Positions 11,401 through 25,200 of a DNA stretch of 64,000 nt are shown in pieces. Within the stretch, counting starts at the first letter, position 1; every line of letters starts with the position of its first letter. The notes beneath the pieces are model-generated. The model was given only the letters and a program-made list of their open reading frames with translations. It made no database searches and was not told the origin of the DNA. The stretch is from Corythucha ciliata (taxonomy: Eukaryota > Arthropoda > Insecta > Hemiptera > Tingidae): assembly GCA_038030265.1 (NCBI GenBank), contig CM075943.1, positions 46,500,001 through 46,564,000 on the forward strand, written 5' to 3'. The position numbers and the translations under genes were made by a program.

Positions 11401-14400
11401 CACGGAATCTCGGTTCGTGGCATTCCAATTTGACTTGAATCGCGGTTGACCAGAGGGAACCACCTGTACTTTTGTTTGTGCCCCCTTCCCGACCACCTCC
11501 CCACCCGTCAAACTGGAGGCGGTGGTGGTGTGCTTATACCCGTGCGGTTTCCTAAAGAGTCGCGCCTGCGTCTCTCGTTTGGTACGATTATTTAAAGGTA
11601 AAAAAAAAAAAAAAGAAAATACAGGTAAGGATGTACAAAGAGAGAGAGAGAGCGAGTGAGAAAAAAGATTCCCGCATTCCATCGTTCCCTGGAACGTGGT
11701 CCTCCGCGTACCGATCCCTCTCCTCAAAAGCCGATCTCCCGATTCCCGCTCCCTCTCCCTCTCACCTCTGGAATACCGATCACCTTGCCAATCCACATCC
11801 CCCTCCCCTCACTCAACACTTTATCACCCCCCACCAAACATACCTGTAAAAAGCAAGATCGGGTGAGAGCCTAGCCACCGGGAGAGGTGGTGCAGGAGTG
11901 AAGGTACCCCCGTACGTATAGCCCACAATACCGCGGGAGAACCTCCGTACGGAATGTATGTCCGCTCGTTCTTTTGACAGTCTGTATTTTGGAATTTATC
12001 GCGTGTTCTGCCGTGTTTTTTGGTATTTCCGGGGGGTAGTGATGAGAGTTTAAGTGAATGGTATTGTGCAAGCACCAATAAAACCATTTTTAAGGATTAC
12101 ACAAGGATATTTTCTCTGCTTTTTTTCTAGAGAGCTGCCAACCGCAGGTACGTTCAGTACATTTTACAATATTATTAAATTGTTTTTCAGGTGTTTCTCT
12201 CCCTTGTTGCATTTTAAAAGCGTTTGAATCAAGAGAGTGATGGAACGCATAAGTTAGTTTTAAAAAAGTTAAGGTCCCGGCCTGTATACTAGTGGTTCAC
12301 CGTGCTTCAAGAAATCGTGACATGTTTAACGATGATGATGTTTTCTGTAGGCCATTGTTCTCAGTTTCGTGCAGGTAAAACTCCCTTTTTCCTTCCTTCC
12401 GTCATCTTTCATCAAGAACTCTTTTACAAAAAAAAAAAAAAAAAAAACAACCCCCAACCACTGATTTTTTCTATCTCCTTCACTCCCTCTCCACCATTCC
12501 CTCACTAACACATTCCTGCGTCCAAGACAGCCGAACCCGCTCACGCTTTAAAGTCAAGGTTGCGCCGCATTCCATTTTTAATAGGCGTAGTCCTCGAGAT
12601 AACGCTGGCTTGCTTCGTAGTGTTCAATTTTGAATATCATCGTTTTTCGTAATGCTAAGTGCTTACACCAACGCAGAGCAAATTCGTAAATTTTGGCCAT
12701 TCTTATTTTTGCTAGTTCCGTAGGCGCCTTCGTGACATTTTTAAACCAAACACGATAAAAAAGGCATTGAACACCGCACTCGTTAACTAAATGTCACAAT
12801 GCGAGGAGGCCCCCCCCAGGGTGAGGCACACAAATTCCTGGCGGCCTGTGGCTCTTCGCGACTTTCCAAGCACTGTTATCCTAGTCTCTACAGACTTTTT
12901 GTTCTCTCTTCACATTTTTATTTTTTATTTATTTATTTTTTTTCCTCAACGTAATAATTCGAAGAATCATTCAGGTCACAGGCATCATGAAACTATGCGG
13001 TTCTCCAATGTGTAACTCACACGCTATTGCGCTATATGACGGAGCTCCCCCAAGGCCCTGAAAAGTCTACTTACAACCCCGATACTCATGTCGATCTTGC
13101 ACACACATCCACCCCCCGATCGAATTTCATTCCAAAAATCAGTCGCTTTCCATCTCTCAAAACTTAAGGTTAAATTTTACCCCTCCCCCTCTTAACGAAG
13201 GCTTATTTTGGAATTCAAAAAACTATGTATTTGCCTGTTGACACACATCTCCAGTGCTCTCCTTATTAAAAATAACATAAAAAACTGGATAGGGAAAGCG
13301 CTCTTTCAAGATGGGAGACCTTATAATCGACGTTAAAAGTGAAGTGATCCAGCTTCTTCGTTCGCTCCTTGAAGGGGAATAAATAACGGAGTTTTGATAT
13401 TGATGGCGTGAAATCGGCTATCTTCTTTTTTCTGTCTTCGGTTCACGAGGTGAAGAGGCGAGAATTTTGGTTTCAAAGTCAGCCTATATCGGAAATGCTT
13501 GGAAAATCAGCTAGCCTGGAAGGGATGAAGCGGGGGGCACAACTTGAGAGAAAGTTGAACGCTGTTTTGTGCTACCGGCTGTATGGCAAAGACCATGACG
13601 TTGAGCGGAAATGCCTTGCGAGGTTAGAGCTAATGAATTGTTTAAACAGAGAATAAACAATACACACCTCCCTACCGCTCACCCAACCATCGACTTTTTT
13701 ATTTTCACTCATTCATTAGTGTTGTACACTTTATTTCCGTGTCGCTACCTGTAAACTGTCAGATGTATTATTGACGTCTTTCATAAATACAGCAGCGCTC
13801 TTGCCGAGCTAATATGAACTAACAATCTGGGGTAACATCTGACCGGTGACACTTGCCTTGATTTGTTTATTGTGGTAGTGAGAAAGAAAATTATTGAAGT
13901 AAATCCAATTGAAAATTGAAGGATACCTCAGGAGGTCGTTTCACTCAGTCGTCACATGAGCGCTGGTGTATTTATGAAAGATGTCAATATTCGACAGAAT
14001 TAACGTCAGGAGTGTTTCTTCAGAACTCAGTTTTTGGGTGCCAATTGGCAGTGCCTTACGACCCAGAAATCCATGCAATTAATTCAAGGGAACACTTGCC
14101 TCAGGCTCCACGCTTTGGCCGTTTCACTCCTTCTTCACCTACCAGAAAAATCTGTACAACGCTCGTGGACATGTTTGTTGAGCAACGAAGCTGACAAAAC
14201 AAAATTCCCCTTATGGAATGCTAATTTTCCTTGTCCCCCGTCACGTGCATCAATTTGGCCGAGACATTGCATATACATATTTGGCTACCGAATCTGATCC
14301 AGGTACGCATACGCCCACCTTTGAGGGATGTTTTCGTCTACCCTCCTACCATCTTATCATCACTCATCCTCCTCCTGAACTGGTGTTCATGTCATTACTC

Positions 14401-17400
14401 TATCACAAATGAATTCAATGACCCAACAGGACAACGACTCTCAGATTATACTTTAATCTTACTAAGTATAGGTGCCAAGAACCACTACAAAGAAAGTAGA
14501 CAAAACAAACAACATCTTACAAGACCGAAAAATATACAATTCCCCCGGTATACATCTAGGATCCTGTCAACGGTTTTATTGATGTCATCAAGCTCCAAAA
14601 CTGACTGTTTCACCGCGAAACTCCGCGAAATGTTGGTCCATAGAAACTGTTAGGACTTTAATCATTAACTGATTAAGCCCCGAAATCGAGGCCAAAATTA
14701 GATGGAATACCCACAACGTAGCCCTTACTAACCCAATTCCCTGCCACCATACCCGGAAACTCAATGGGATAGTTACGAGTTTCGGTGCCATGTACTGTGC
14801 GAAAATTTGAAACATCCTCTGGCTGTCATACGAGGCTTATTGTAGCTCGATCTCATCCTTGGCTTATTTAGTTGTTTTTTTCAAATACCAGATCGTTTCT
14901 CTGTATCTCAAGCCCCCTATTATAAATCACCTTTTTTAGCTCGTCAAGCCAATCCAGGTAATGTACAAAGCGCTACTTTCTCCTGTCGTTCACTCTACCA
15001 ATGTTATTAATGATCTCCGCCTTATGGACGATTTAGGATATGATGTCTCGGGAAGTTTTCTTTTTTTGTATAATGAGGAACGCGGGCTCGTTACGACATA
15101 ATTAACGAAAAGAGATCGAAATCTACGGGAGGGGGGAGGTTCTAACCCTTTTATTCTCCTCACCGCGCCAAACCTTTTAGCAGACCTACCATCCATATCA
15201 TACTCGCCAAATCACTTCCACATCTCCTAATGCATCACCTCTCTCTCCCTTCTCTTTTTTTTTTCTTCTTTTCCACCAGTATCCACGAAAGAGGCGGGAG
15301 TTTCATGCCTTCCAAACAGTCACTCCCCCCCGGCCCCCTTAACCACGACCACCATAGGCACCCCCCTCCCCCGGCGCCCCTTACCCATCAATGGTGAACG
15401 GTGTGGACGGGGGGGGGGAAGGAATCTGACCCAGCCAGCTTTGGAATGCCAGGGTTCGGCCAGCCGGGTGACCTTTAGGCCGGTGGTGTAGGAAGGGAGA
15501 TGCTTACACAATCCTTGGCTCACTGGAATGCGATACCTGGAATCTCTTTCTCTCGATCACTCATTCCCTCTCACTCTCTCCTAATTTTTTTTTTCAAGTT
15601 ACAAATTTTCGAAGATATTAATCGGCTTTGAATAGAAGGGAGACAAAAGAGGAGGAATAGTTATGTTTTCCCCCTCCCTTAAAAATAAGAAGAATACACA
15701 ATTCATTTTGTCAAGCCGCGGTCCGTTTTAATCAGGGAATTCCCTGTCATAGTGACAAATTATTGAGATATCTCGAGCGTTCGATAACTGTTCTCCTTAC
15801 TTGTCCCTCCTTCCAACAAATAAAATTTAGCCATGACTAATAGAGCAATTTCCCGTGAGTGCCACGCACGTATCCTCATTTTCGCCTGTGCAAGTGCACT
15901 TCTGGGCAGAAACGCACCACATTGCGAATTTTGTAGCATTTTCATTTTCCAATACCTTCCCCTAACAAAAGTCTCTCCATTACGATCACCTAAAAGTAGG
16001 CTCCTATTGTTTCAGTTTTCTAAAAGATTCAATTTAAAAACGAGAACCAGTCATAATTGTTGCAACGATTGTTCATACTTTTTTAAATATTACGACGTTT
16101 AGGTAACGCTTTATCGCGAATTCGCAATGCTAGAACTCTTCAGATCACGAAACTCTTTTCAAATGGACGTGAGAAAAAGCTCATATTGAGGAGTGTTAAC
16201 CCCTTTCTTTTGAGCTACGTATGATGTTCGCCGATTACAAATCTTTTGTTTGACAGTCCTTAAAAATGTGCACATAAATTACTCACTTTACAGAAGAAAA
16301 TGAGCGGGTTTTCATTAAGAGCTGAATTTTTATTTTAAAAATTGAAAAATAGCATCTAATTGCATGTAGCAGCCATTTAAGGACTTTATGTACATAAGGA
16401 CCCTACAGTCCCTTCACAGCAAAAACCTTGAAAGTTTCCGGATGATAAATCGATGGTAGTGTGTTAGTTATGAATGAAAATTAATTTTTAACAGTTGTAG
16501 AACGAAAACCCGTGTTGAATGGCGAGAAATAACTGGAACCCAGTCAAGAGTGTACGGAAATAACGAGGCTTTCCTCCTTTAAATTTACATTTTGTACGCC
16601 TCACGCCCTCAAACATTGTGAGGGGAAAAAATATAATATAAATAGAAAAAAAATTGCTTCGTTACAAATTAAAATTGGAGTTTTTCTTCGTCAGAAAAGA
16701 CAAAGCGAGCGTTTTTCTCTCTTTTTTTAATCGTTGCCAGTTCTTGCTTATCGGGCGCATTCCATAGATAACTTCGAAACATCTAAAGCCTAAAGCTTCG
16801 GCAGAAAACCGTTTTATCCTAATAAGGCAAACGAGAAGAAAAAAAAAAGTGAATAGCGCGAATAGGAGACGGAATAACCAGGCAATTGATCATGCGTGAA
16901 TTCAAGAGACTCAAGGGCAAATTAGCATGTCTTTGAGACGAGGCTGCATTCCGTGTAAAATGTTGATTTTTGACTATTAGGGGTGCGTACTAGAAATACA
17001 TATATAATTAACCCCCCCCCCCCCTGTATAAGCATTTACTAGCGAATCGAGGCTCTTTCCTCAAGATTCTCTATTGCTGCGCCAGGGAAGCTGTGGCTTT
17101 TAGGGGGTTCGAGTGGCAAGAAGCACGTTATGGAGGAGAACGGATGAGAGAAAAAACGGATGTTATGACCAAATAGTTCATTTCTAGGCTAAATTAACAG
17201 ATTGCGCACAGATTTGTCCGTTTTTTCGGTTCCAAACTGAATTTTTGGGTTGTTTGCTACGAAATTGAATAGTGGGTTGGGGTGGGGGAGAAAAACTCGC
17301 AGCTAGAATTGGCGCGTGAACCGTCTGAAAAACAGTTTACTTCCTAATTTTCAGACTGCTAAATGCTAATGATGTTTTTGGACCTTATAAAAGCTCACTG

Positions 17401-19232
17401 CTCTGGTTTTTGGCTAAACCGTTGCAGTAATCAAACAAAAAAGCACGTAAAAGAGACGCCAGATATCTCACATTTGTACAAATTTGGCACTTCGGTAGAG
17501 AGAAATATGCCCTCCTCTCATCCATATCTCGCAGTTCTGGCGGCCCCTACTTCTACTTTTTTTATACCATTTGTAGCCCCGCAAATTGACCTTCTGACCC
17601 TTTATAATGGGCTTGAAAAATAGAACGGTAAAGTTTCAAGTGCTATCAGAACTCGATAAACTAAGTAGGTATCTTAAAATGTACCGCGAGGTCATCTTCG
17701 CTCTAAATATTTTCCTTCGCGCTTTGGAATACCGTACTTTCAGTACGCGAAACTCTTTAAGTGAATATGACTACTTGTAACCGCAAGTACTATAGTTCGA
17801 TGAGGAGTATGAATCGCTCGAAAATAAGAAAATACGAGGGGCTGTATCTTAATTTGATTAACGCTCTATCTAAAAACTAGAACCGGGTGAAATCAAGTTG
17901 CGGTATTCAGAACTCTTACCCGCTCCTCGCGAGCCTTTTTTGTGTGTCAGACTGCTTCTTCCCGCACGACGAAAAATGTCACTCTGTCACATGGGCAACA
18001 TGTGGAAAATCTGCAAGATTTTCCCGTTTGGTTTCACAAATTTCCCAACTCCCCTATCACTACGCGGTGATCGTTTTGATGTCTTCTCACAAATTCTTCA
18101 TCAAGAGAGAGAGAGAAAGAGTGAGAAAAAGGAGAAAATCCCTCCGTCAGAAGAATGAAAGCATTGAAGGAATTTCACCGAAATGGTTTTAGTGAGGAGG
18201 GGGGGGGGCTAATCGTTGTCTTAAGGTGGGGCTTATCCTGAGGAGAAGCCTTGCTTGGGCTCACATCACAGCCTCACACACAGAACAAACTTCCAACTTC
18301 AGAGCAATGGAATGAAGGGAATGACCTCGGATAGTGAAAGTAAAAACTCGACGCTTTTCTACCTCGGGAAGGCCATGTACTTTTTCTATATGTATGCAGA
18401 AAAAAAAAGTTGAAGAAATATTCGAGGGATGACGGAGATACAGGTAAAAAATGAATTCGAAGAGCAGATCCCCCTCCCCCCATTCATGGCAGGTTCGGTA
18501 TGACCGAGGAAAATAGGTACAAATTAATGCTTAAGAGAGAAATCCGGGAATGACAGTGGAATTTCAAACATACTTTTCCAGCATTGGAAAGGTGCAGAAA
18601 CTGCTGTGATTGGTTAACGATTTTGTTTTATTTTTAATTCAAGCTGATGATACTCCCGGAATAAATCGAAATACCATTGTTAACAATTAGTAGTAGTAGT
18701 TTATTAACAATACTCCAATTTCCAATTCTGTACTTTGCGGTTACTTTGCCGTTGTTAACAATTAATCTTCGTTGTTTGAAATAAAAGAGTACGAGTGGGT
18801 GGGGGCTGGAGTTTTTTTTGTCTTCATTTTCTTGATGACCGCTCTTGGGGGACTGGACTAGGCAGATGGGTTGTGAAGGGAGAAGATTGGACCCGTAGAT
18901 ATTGTGATGGTCGAGGGGGGAGAGGTGGTGGGATGAAGGAATGCGGCTACCCGGCTTACGCTCCCAGTTCTCGAAGAAGAAGAAAAAGAGGAGACAGCAG
19001 AAGAGAGAGAAAAAATGATCGGTGGCCACAACAACCTTGAAAGATTCCACCTGCCACAAAACTACATACAGATAATTGTTGATTTTTGTCTCTCTCCTCG
19101 TAATATTTTTGTGATTTAGTTGTGAGCATTTGAAGCACTACAACTTTTCCCCAGCAGAACTTGAACAAAACGTTTGTTTTTCCGTATATTTTCAGTTAAG
19201 AGGCTGTTATGTAACGGGTAGCAGGATGCAGC
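8409..19232. other. 10.8 kb without a recognisable gene
   Basis: No open stretch here has a domain, coding composition and splice support together. Seen instead: a T run of about 17 (10389-10406), C/T-rich and AG-repeat sequence (11636-11655), an A run of about 19 (12429-12447), C runs at 9562-9574 and 17012-17025, and an (GA)n patch near 18102-18120. The longest open frame, 154 codons on the minus strand at 11332-11796, is Arg/Ser/His-rich low complexity. Upstream noncoding exons and regulatory DNA of expanded probably lie in the right half, but I cannot point to them. Confidence 0.5.
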
Positions 19233-22200
19233 ATGCGTGTTGGAGTGACCGGCCCATATAGCACACTGGTGCAAGGATCTCCGCAGCCGCCCTGCACTCG
19301 TTACGTCAAAGTGTATCTTCTGGTGGGTCAACCTCTGTATTTCTTGGTCGAGGTGAGTCCCAAGCAAAATTTAACGTTTATTTCTTTCCTCGAAATAATA
19401 CCGTAAATTCCATTTTTCAGCCCAAAGCACGAACTAAAGAGCTGCACGCCGAGTTATGCGGCTATCTAAGAAATAAGGGAATGCTCGACACAGACCTTTT
19501 CGGCCTGGCCGTACTTCTGGGTAAGTACTGCCTACCTGTACTGAAAGGGGAGAATGACTTAGGGCAAAGGTGAACAATGGTTTTGGGCAAGCTATCTTCA
19601 GCGCGATAAGATCGGAAAGCAGTGAGATTAGGAAAATCGGAATCAGTTGACCGGGTGAGATATGGACGTGGATATTGATAGGAAGTTTTTGTCACGGCGA
19701 GGAAAGATTCTGCTCGCAATCATACTATTACGGGGTGGTCGGTTTTGAGTAGCAAAAAAAAAATGGGTAATAATAAACCAAAAGTGGGATAAAAAAGTCC
19801 CAGAGAGTGGCCTATCTCTTTTTGTTTTTGAGTAATAATTTTTAGGCGCAACTGTATTTGTCAACGAAAAACTGTTATTTCTCAGCTTCTACTTGACTTT
19901 TTTTTTTCAAAAGTAATGGCAGTTTCGTAATCTACGGAAAATTTGCTATGGGTTGAAAGCAAAATCAATATTCTAAATGGTCAAAAACGCCTAAAAACAT
20001 AACGTTTCGTTGCGTTAATGAAAAAAAAACAAAACAAAAAACAATAATTTGATTTCATAAAACAATTTACTGTGTCACCAAAAATTGCTTCACACGTTGT
20101 CAAACGTCATAAAAACTTCTCCGTTTTCCCAACTTCCACTCGAAAGTGGAATTATCTCCCTCCTTTGACGAGAAAATTCGAAAAGAAGCGAAAAAGTCAT
20201 ACATTTTGGGCTAAAAATATGAATGATAACAGGTGCGAAAATTCATTTGTTTTGCTCTCTTTCTTGAGAAATTTCATTTGTTTTGCTCTCTTTCTTGAGC
20301 TCTGGCACAGGAAAAATTAAAATAATATTGCATTTGAAGAATAAATAAAAAATTTATTAAAATGGGCGAAGAGGTTTGCCAATTTAGGGCGTCTGCAGGT
20401 TTTTAATTTTTTTGTTTTTATGTGTTGGACATGGTCCATGAACACCCTTACATTTGCAGCCGAAGATGTCGACGGATCTTGCAATTCCGCAATATTAATA
20501 AAATTTAATAATTTTATTAAATTTTTTATTTGTTGTTTATTCTTCAAATGCAATTATTATTTTAATGTTTCCTGTGCCAGAGCTTGGATTTCTCAAGGAA
20601 GAGAGCAAAACAAATGAATTTTCGCACCTGTTATTATTCACATTTTTAGCCCAAAATGAATGACTTTTTCGCTTCTTTTCAAATTTTCTCGTCAAAGGAG
20701 GGAGATAATTCCACTTTCAAGTACACCGCTGGAAAGCTGGGAAAACGAGAAGTTTTTATGACGTTTGTGACCATTTAAAATATGGATTATTCTTTCATCC
20801 CATAGCAAATTTTCCGAAGATTACGAAACTGCCATTACTTTTGAAAAAAAGTGAAGTAGAAGCTGAGAAATAACAGTTTTTCGTTGAAAAATACAGTTGT
20901 GCCTAAAAATCACTAAAAAAAGTATTACTCGAAAACAAAAAGAGATAGACCACTATCCGAAAAGGACTTTTTCATCCCATTTTTTACCCAATTACCCACT
21001 TTTTTTGCTAATCAAAGCCGACCACCCTGTATATATACAATAGTAGACTATTTTTTCCATAATTATTCTTTTCAGGAGCTGTAAATCCGATGAAAAAAAA
21101 CATGAGTGTCATGTTAAGGTCTTACGTTACCGACCAAAACATTGAGGGTCCTCGCACACTGGCAACTTTTAGTTTCGGCGATTAGAAATCACCGAGATTT
21201 CCACTGATTACCAATTATACTCGCATTTGCCCAAACCCACCGCTTTTTCTCAGAACCGTTTGCCCAAACCCACGGCGTTTTTTGTCCAAAAACAATGACT
21301 TTTTTTAAGGTTTGCCCAAACTCAACGCACCCTACTGAAATGAAGGGATGCTTCGTAGAGGGGCAGAACCTTAGTTCAATTCTTCCCACGTGACAACCTT
21401 TCTTCGTTCTTTCGAGGCATATTAAGACTCTAGAAAGTCAAATGATTAAGATTTACTAGTAACAACTATTTCCACGACACACTCGAGGACGGCCCAATCT
21501 TCTCTCCCTAGTATGGAAAAACTTCATTGCCATTCTCACGGTTTTAACTTTTTTCAACTCTCGTTCCATGTAAGTTTTAATGGTGAGAAATAAAAACATT
21601 CCTGTTCTTAGTTGAGGTCTTAATTGATACAAAGTCTTTAAAAGAAGCGTTCGTGAACAGAAAAAAACACGGTGGTTTGTGGGGGGTGCAGGTATGGTAA
21701 TGAAGTAACCACACTCACTGTGTGGATTGAGGACTGGTGGCTTCAGTGAGCTAAAAAGATCAGATTAAGTAGTAATGGTCGATTTCATTTTTCGTTGGAT
21801 TATAGGGGGGGGGGGCATTGTAACTATGGTTTTGGGCCCAGGAAGTCAGAATCTATGGTCAAATTGACTTTGTCCGGTCTTTTAGTTACCTGTTCGGCAA
21901 CACGTTACTTGAGGGCTGTCGATTGTGGAATCGACTGTGTATCAAGTTTTTTAAAGGAAATAATAATTTCAGAATGATGCATTCACTCTCATTAAAAATA
22001 TGGGAGGAGGGGTCTCGTAAAACACCTTGAGAACGCATCATCTGCCAAGGCCGCCAGGGCTCGTCCTGGTAGTTTGCATTTTTCTTCCAACTTTTATTAC
22101 ATACGTAGCTATTAACTCTGCCTCCGCGACCACAACCCATGACCGCTTCCCTTTCGTGGGGTGCTCCTTGCGTCCATGCCTATTTTAGGCGAATTCCCCC

Positions 22201-25200
22201 CCTCGTAACGCTGTCTTAATTATAATAAAGGGTTAAATGTTTTAAATTACAATCGCTTCCTTGTAAAAAATAAAATTGCGCTGTGCCTCTCATTAAAAAT
22301 AATGCAGACGGAAATGATAATCGCGCGGCACACTGAAAAATTCCCCACTGGCAATTACCAACCACACCTTTTTGGAATGTTCATTGTTTTCTCATTGTGG
22401 TTGACGCTCTGTTGCTCCCATAATTTCCAGCGTTGCGTAATTATTTAGCGAACCCATGGTATGGAATTTTAATAGTTTATTGTTGGAACAGTTTTAGTAT
22501 AGATATATGCTTTTAGGGGTATCTATAGTGCCTTGTTTCCGGGCCGGACGGTACTGGGGTCTTGAAAACCTTTAGGGGTCTCGGGCATTTTATGGAAATA
22601 TTGTGAGCCAGGTAATTATGTTGTCGACGCACGCCAGGTTTAATCTTTGCCCTCGAATCGGGCCAATATCGTCTCAATGCTAATCTTCAGGGCTTTACGT
22701 GGGGAAGGTGCCCGCCGAACCAAAAACGTGTGGTTGTCGGAGCCCCTAAACTGCCAGCCTTGGAGGGACGCTATATTCGACGTCGTTTCGTAGAAATATG
22801 ACACACGATTGAACGGGTTATGAAGTGGACGAGTATTCAAATTAAACGCCGAGGTCGAGGTGGAGTAAAAAGAGGGTTAAAGCTCGCGTCTTTCGGTCAC
22901 GCACCCGTGACTTCTAAGCCGTGCATTCCCTTTTATGCTAGTGTTCAACCTTGAAATCACTTTGAGTTTTGAATTATGAAAGGGCCAGTTTTTGGGGAAA
23001 AAATAAAAGAAAGGAAAGAAGTGGGTTATTAATATGCACACGAGGAATTGAAAGTGTGGTTTAGTTCAGGGTACATTCAGCGCATGGCTTCCCAAAGTCG
23101 CGTCGGTTGTCCCACGAGCTCAGTGTAACCCGCGTTAGCACGATTAATCTGTACGGTCCACTGTCCACGAATAATTTTCTCTTCTTTTCAAAATATTCGG
23201 TACGAAATGCAAGGAAGACAATGACCCCAAGAGATCCGCAAGTGGACCTCGAAGATTCCGCCAACGCACACACCTTATAGCGAGGCTTTTATTTTTTTAT
23301 TTTTCGTCCCATTCGTCGGCATCATGAGTTGAACTTTTTTCATATCGAAATAACTAGGGTAAACAACAGAAAGAAAGCCTTTAAACTTAATCGATGCGGT
23401 TAAAAATAGGCCTCGAACAGCAAATCGTTGGAGAAACATATAACTGTTTTTCATTTTAGAGGCGCATTCTTCCTCGTTCGCGAGTCGGTCGCTAGTCACT
23501 CCGAGGTGGTTCTTTCAAATTTCGGAAAGATCCAAGTCCAACCAATTTCATGAGGGTGAGGGGTGAAAATATTGGCATTCTGCGAGATACAATTTTTTGC
23601 CGCCCCCGACACCCGAGATTATTTTATATGGAAAAATTAAAAAAAAAGTGTAGGCTCGGATAGGCATAACACCTGGATGGTTAGGGGGCACGTGGTAACG
23701 GGCTCTGAGAGCGGTGGGAAGGGGGTAAGGCATGGAGAGAAGAATCAGGTGGCGGGGCCTATTTCGTGATGCGTGGTCGAGGAGATGAAGAAGAAGGAGA
23801 ATGAGATGATGCTTTCGGTATGCCCGGTAGCCCGAAGCTTTTTTTTTATTCAACTCTATTATTTGTCTTCCTTGGCCAAGGCTATAGTCCCTGGCAGAAG
23901 TAAAAGTAGAGGAATCTCTTCTTCGAGAGGACGGGTACAGTCTCAGACTCTTTTCTCGCCCTGAAGAATAAGCGAGAAGAGGAAAGGCCCACCATTTCAG
24001 AAAAACGCTCTCCAAAACGCGTAAAAATAGGCGAGTTTTTCTTAATTCCTTACTTCCAAGATGGTTTTAATTTACTAAAGGAAGCATAGTCCGAGTACAT
24101 CAAATACCTAGCCCATTCAGTTCGTAGTCATTGCTACAACAGGGAATCACGTAAGGCAGCACAATTAATAAATCACTCGGGAATCGTTGGTAAGATTGTA
24201 CGACTTTTTAAGATATCGGATTCACTTTTTTAAGTCACCGAAGACCATCACCTTACCATCACTAGGTGAATTACGAAAGAAAATCCGACACCTGAAAGAA
24301 TAAAAATTTTAGCCAGTCCGACGGAATTTTCGATTAGTAGAAAGCGCAGTAAAAATTAGGCAATTTCTAATCGTTGAAGCCCTAGAAACTTCATTATCAT
24401 TGCTATTGCTAGTTGAAAAGAAGCAACGAAATATTCGTTTATTATGTTGGGTGCAGCATCTAATTTTTGATGATTTCTACCATTGGGTTTGGGTGTAACT
24501 TTCACCCTGAAAAATTACGTCATGTCCTCTGTGTATCACCGGGGGTGTTTGGGCTGTTGGGTGGTCTCTTCTCACTCACCGTCACCGGACGATTTGGAAC
24601 GCTCCGCACTCTGCTGGGAAACAGTAACAGAGCTCGAGCTCCAGAGGTGACCATTGCACTGGGCATGGAGTTCTGAAGCCCTTTAACTCGTTAAGGTGTG
24701 AATAACTCTTTCCGATCCCGCACCGATTCGGCTTTTCGGGGCAATGTATGACGAGTGTCGGATCGGAAGCGTGCATGAATGGTGTGATCAGGCCTTTATC
24801 GGGAAGAAGGGAGTTCCCACTGTTTGACGCGACTTGGATTAAAAACTCGTCTACACTTTTGGTCGACGATTCTCCCACTGACCACACATCACCCGTGCTT
24901 GTCTGCCTACACCCCATTTTTGAGCACTAATTGCTCCTTTTCATCCATTTTGAAATATTTTTAACCTTTTTCTAGATGGTGAATTCATTTTCGTTGATCC
25001 AGACTACAAGCTATCGAAGTACGCGCCGAAAAGTTGGCGCTCCTCCTCATCCAACGTAAGTTAAACTTCATTGTCTCCAATTAATTCACTCAAATGGCAA
25101 CCAATAAACACACATGGCACACTCAATAGCTCCAAAATTTACACGTAGTCCGCGTTTACCGTATCTTTCTATTAAACATTTCCTCGTTTGAACGTTCCAA

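Noticed and set aside
11332..11796. 154-codon minus-strand open frame
   Set aside because: Low-complexity Arg/Ser/Glu repeats from an (AG)n tract, a poly-Phe run from poly-A, and no domain or splice support.
23548..24015. 155-codon minus-strand open frame in ex intron 3 region
   Set aside because: Composition is not protein-like, there is no recognisable domain, and it lies within an intron of a well-supported plus-strand gene.
24582..24917. 111-codon minus-strand open frame
   Set aside because: No domain or conserved motif, no flanking exons; it sits just before ex exon 3.
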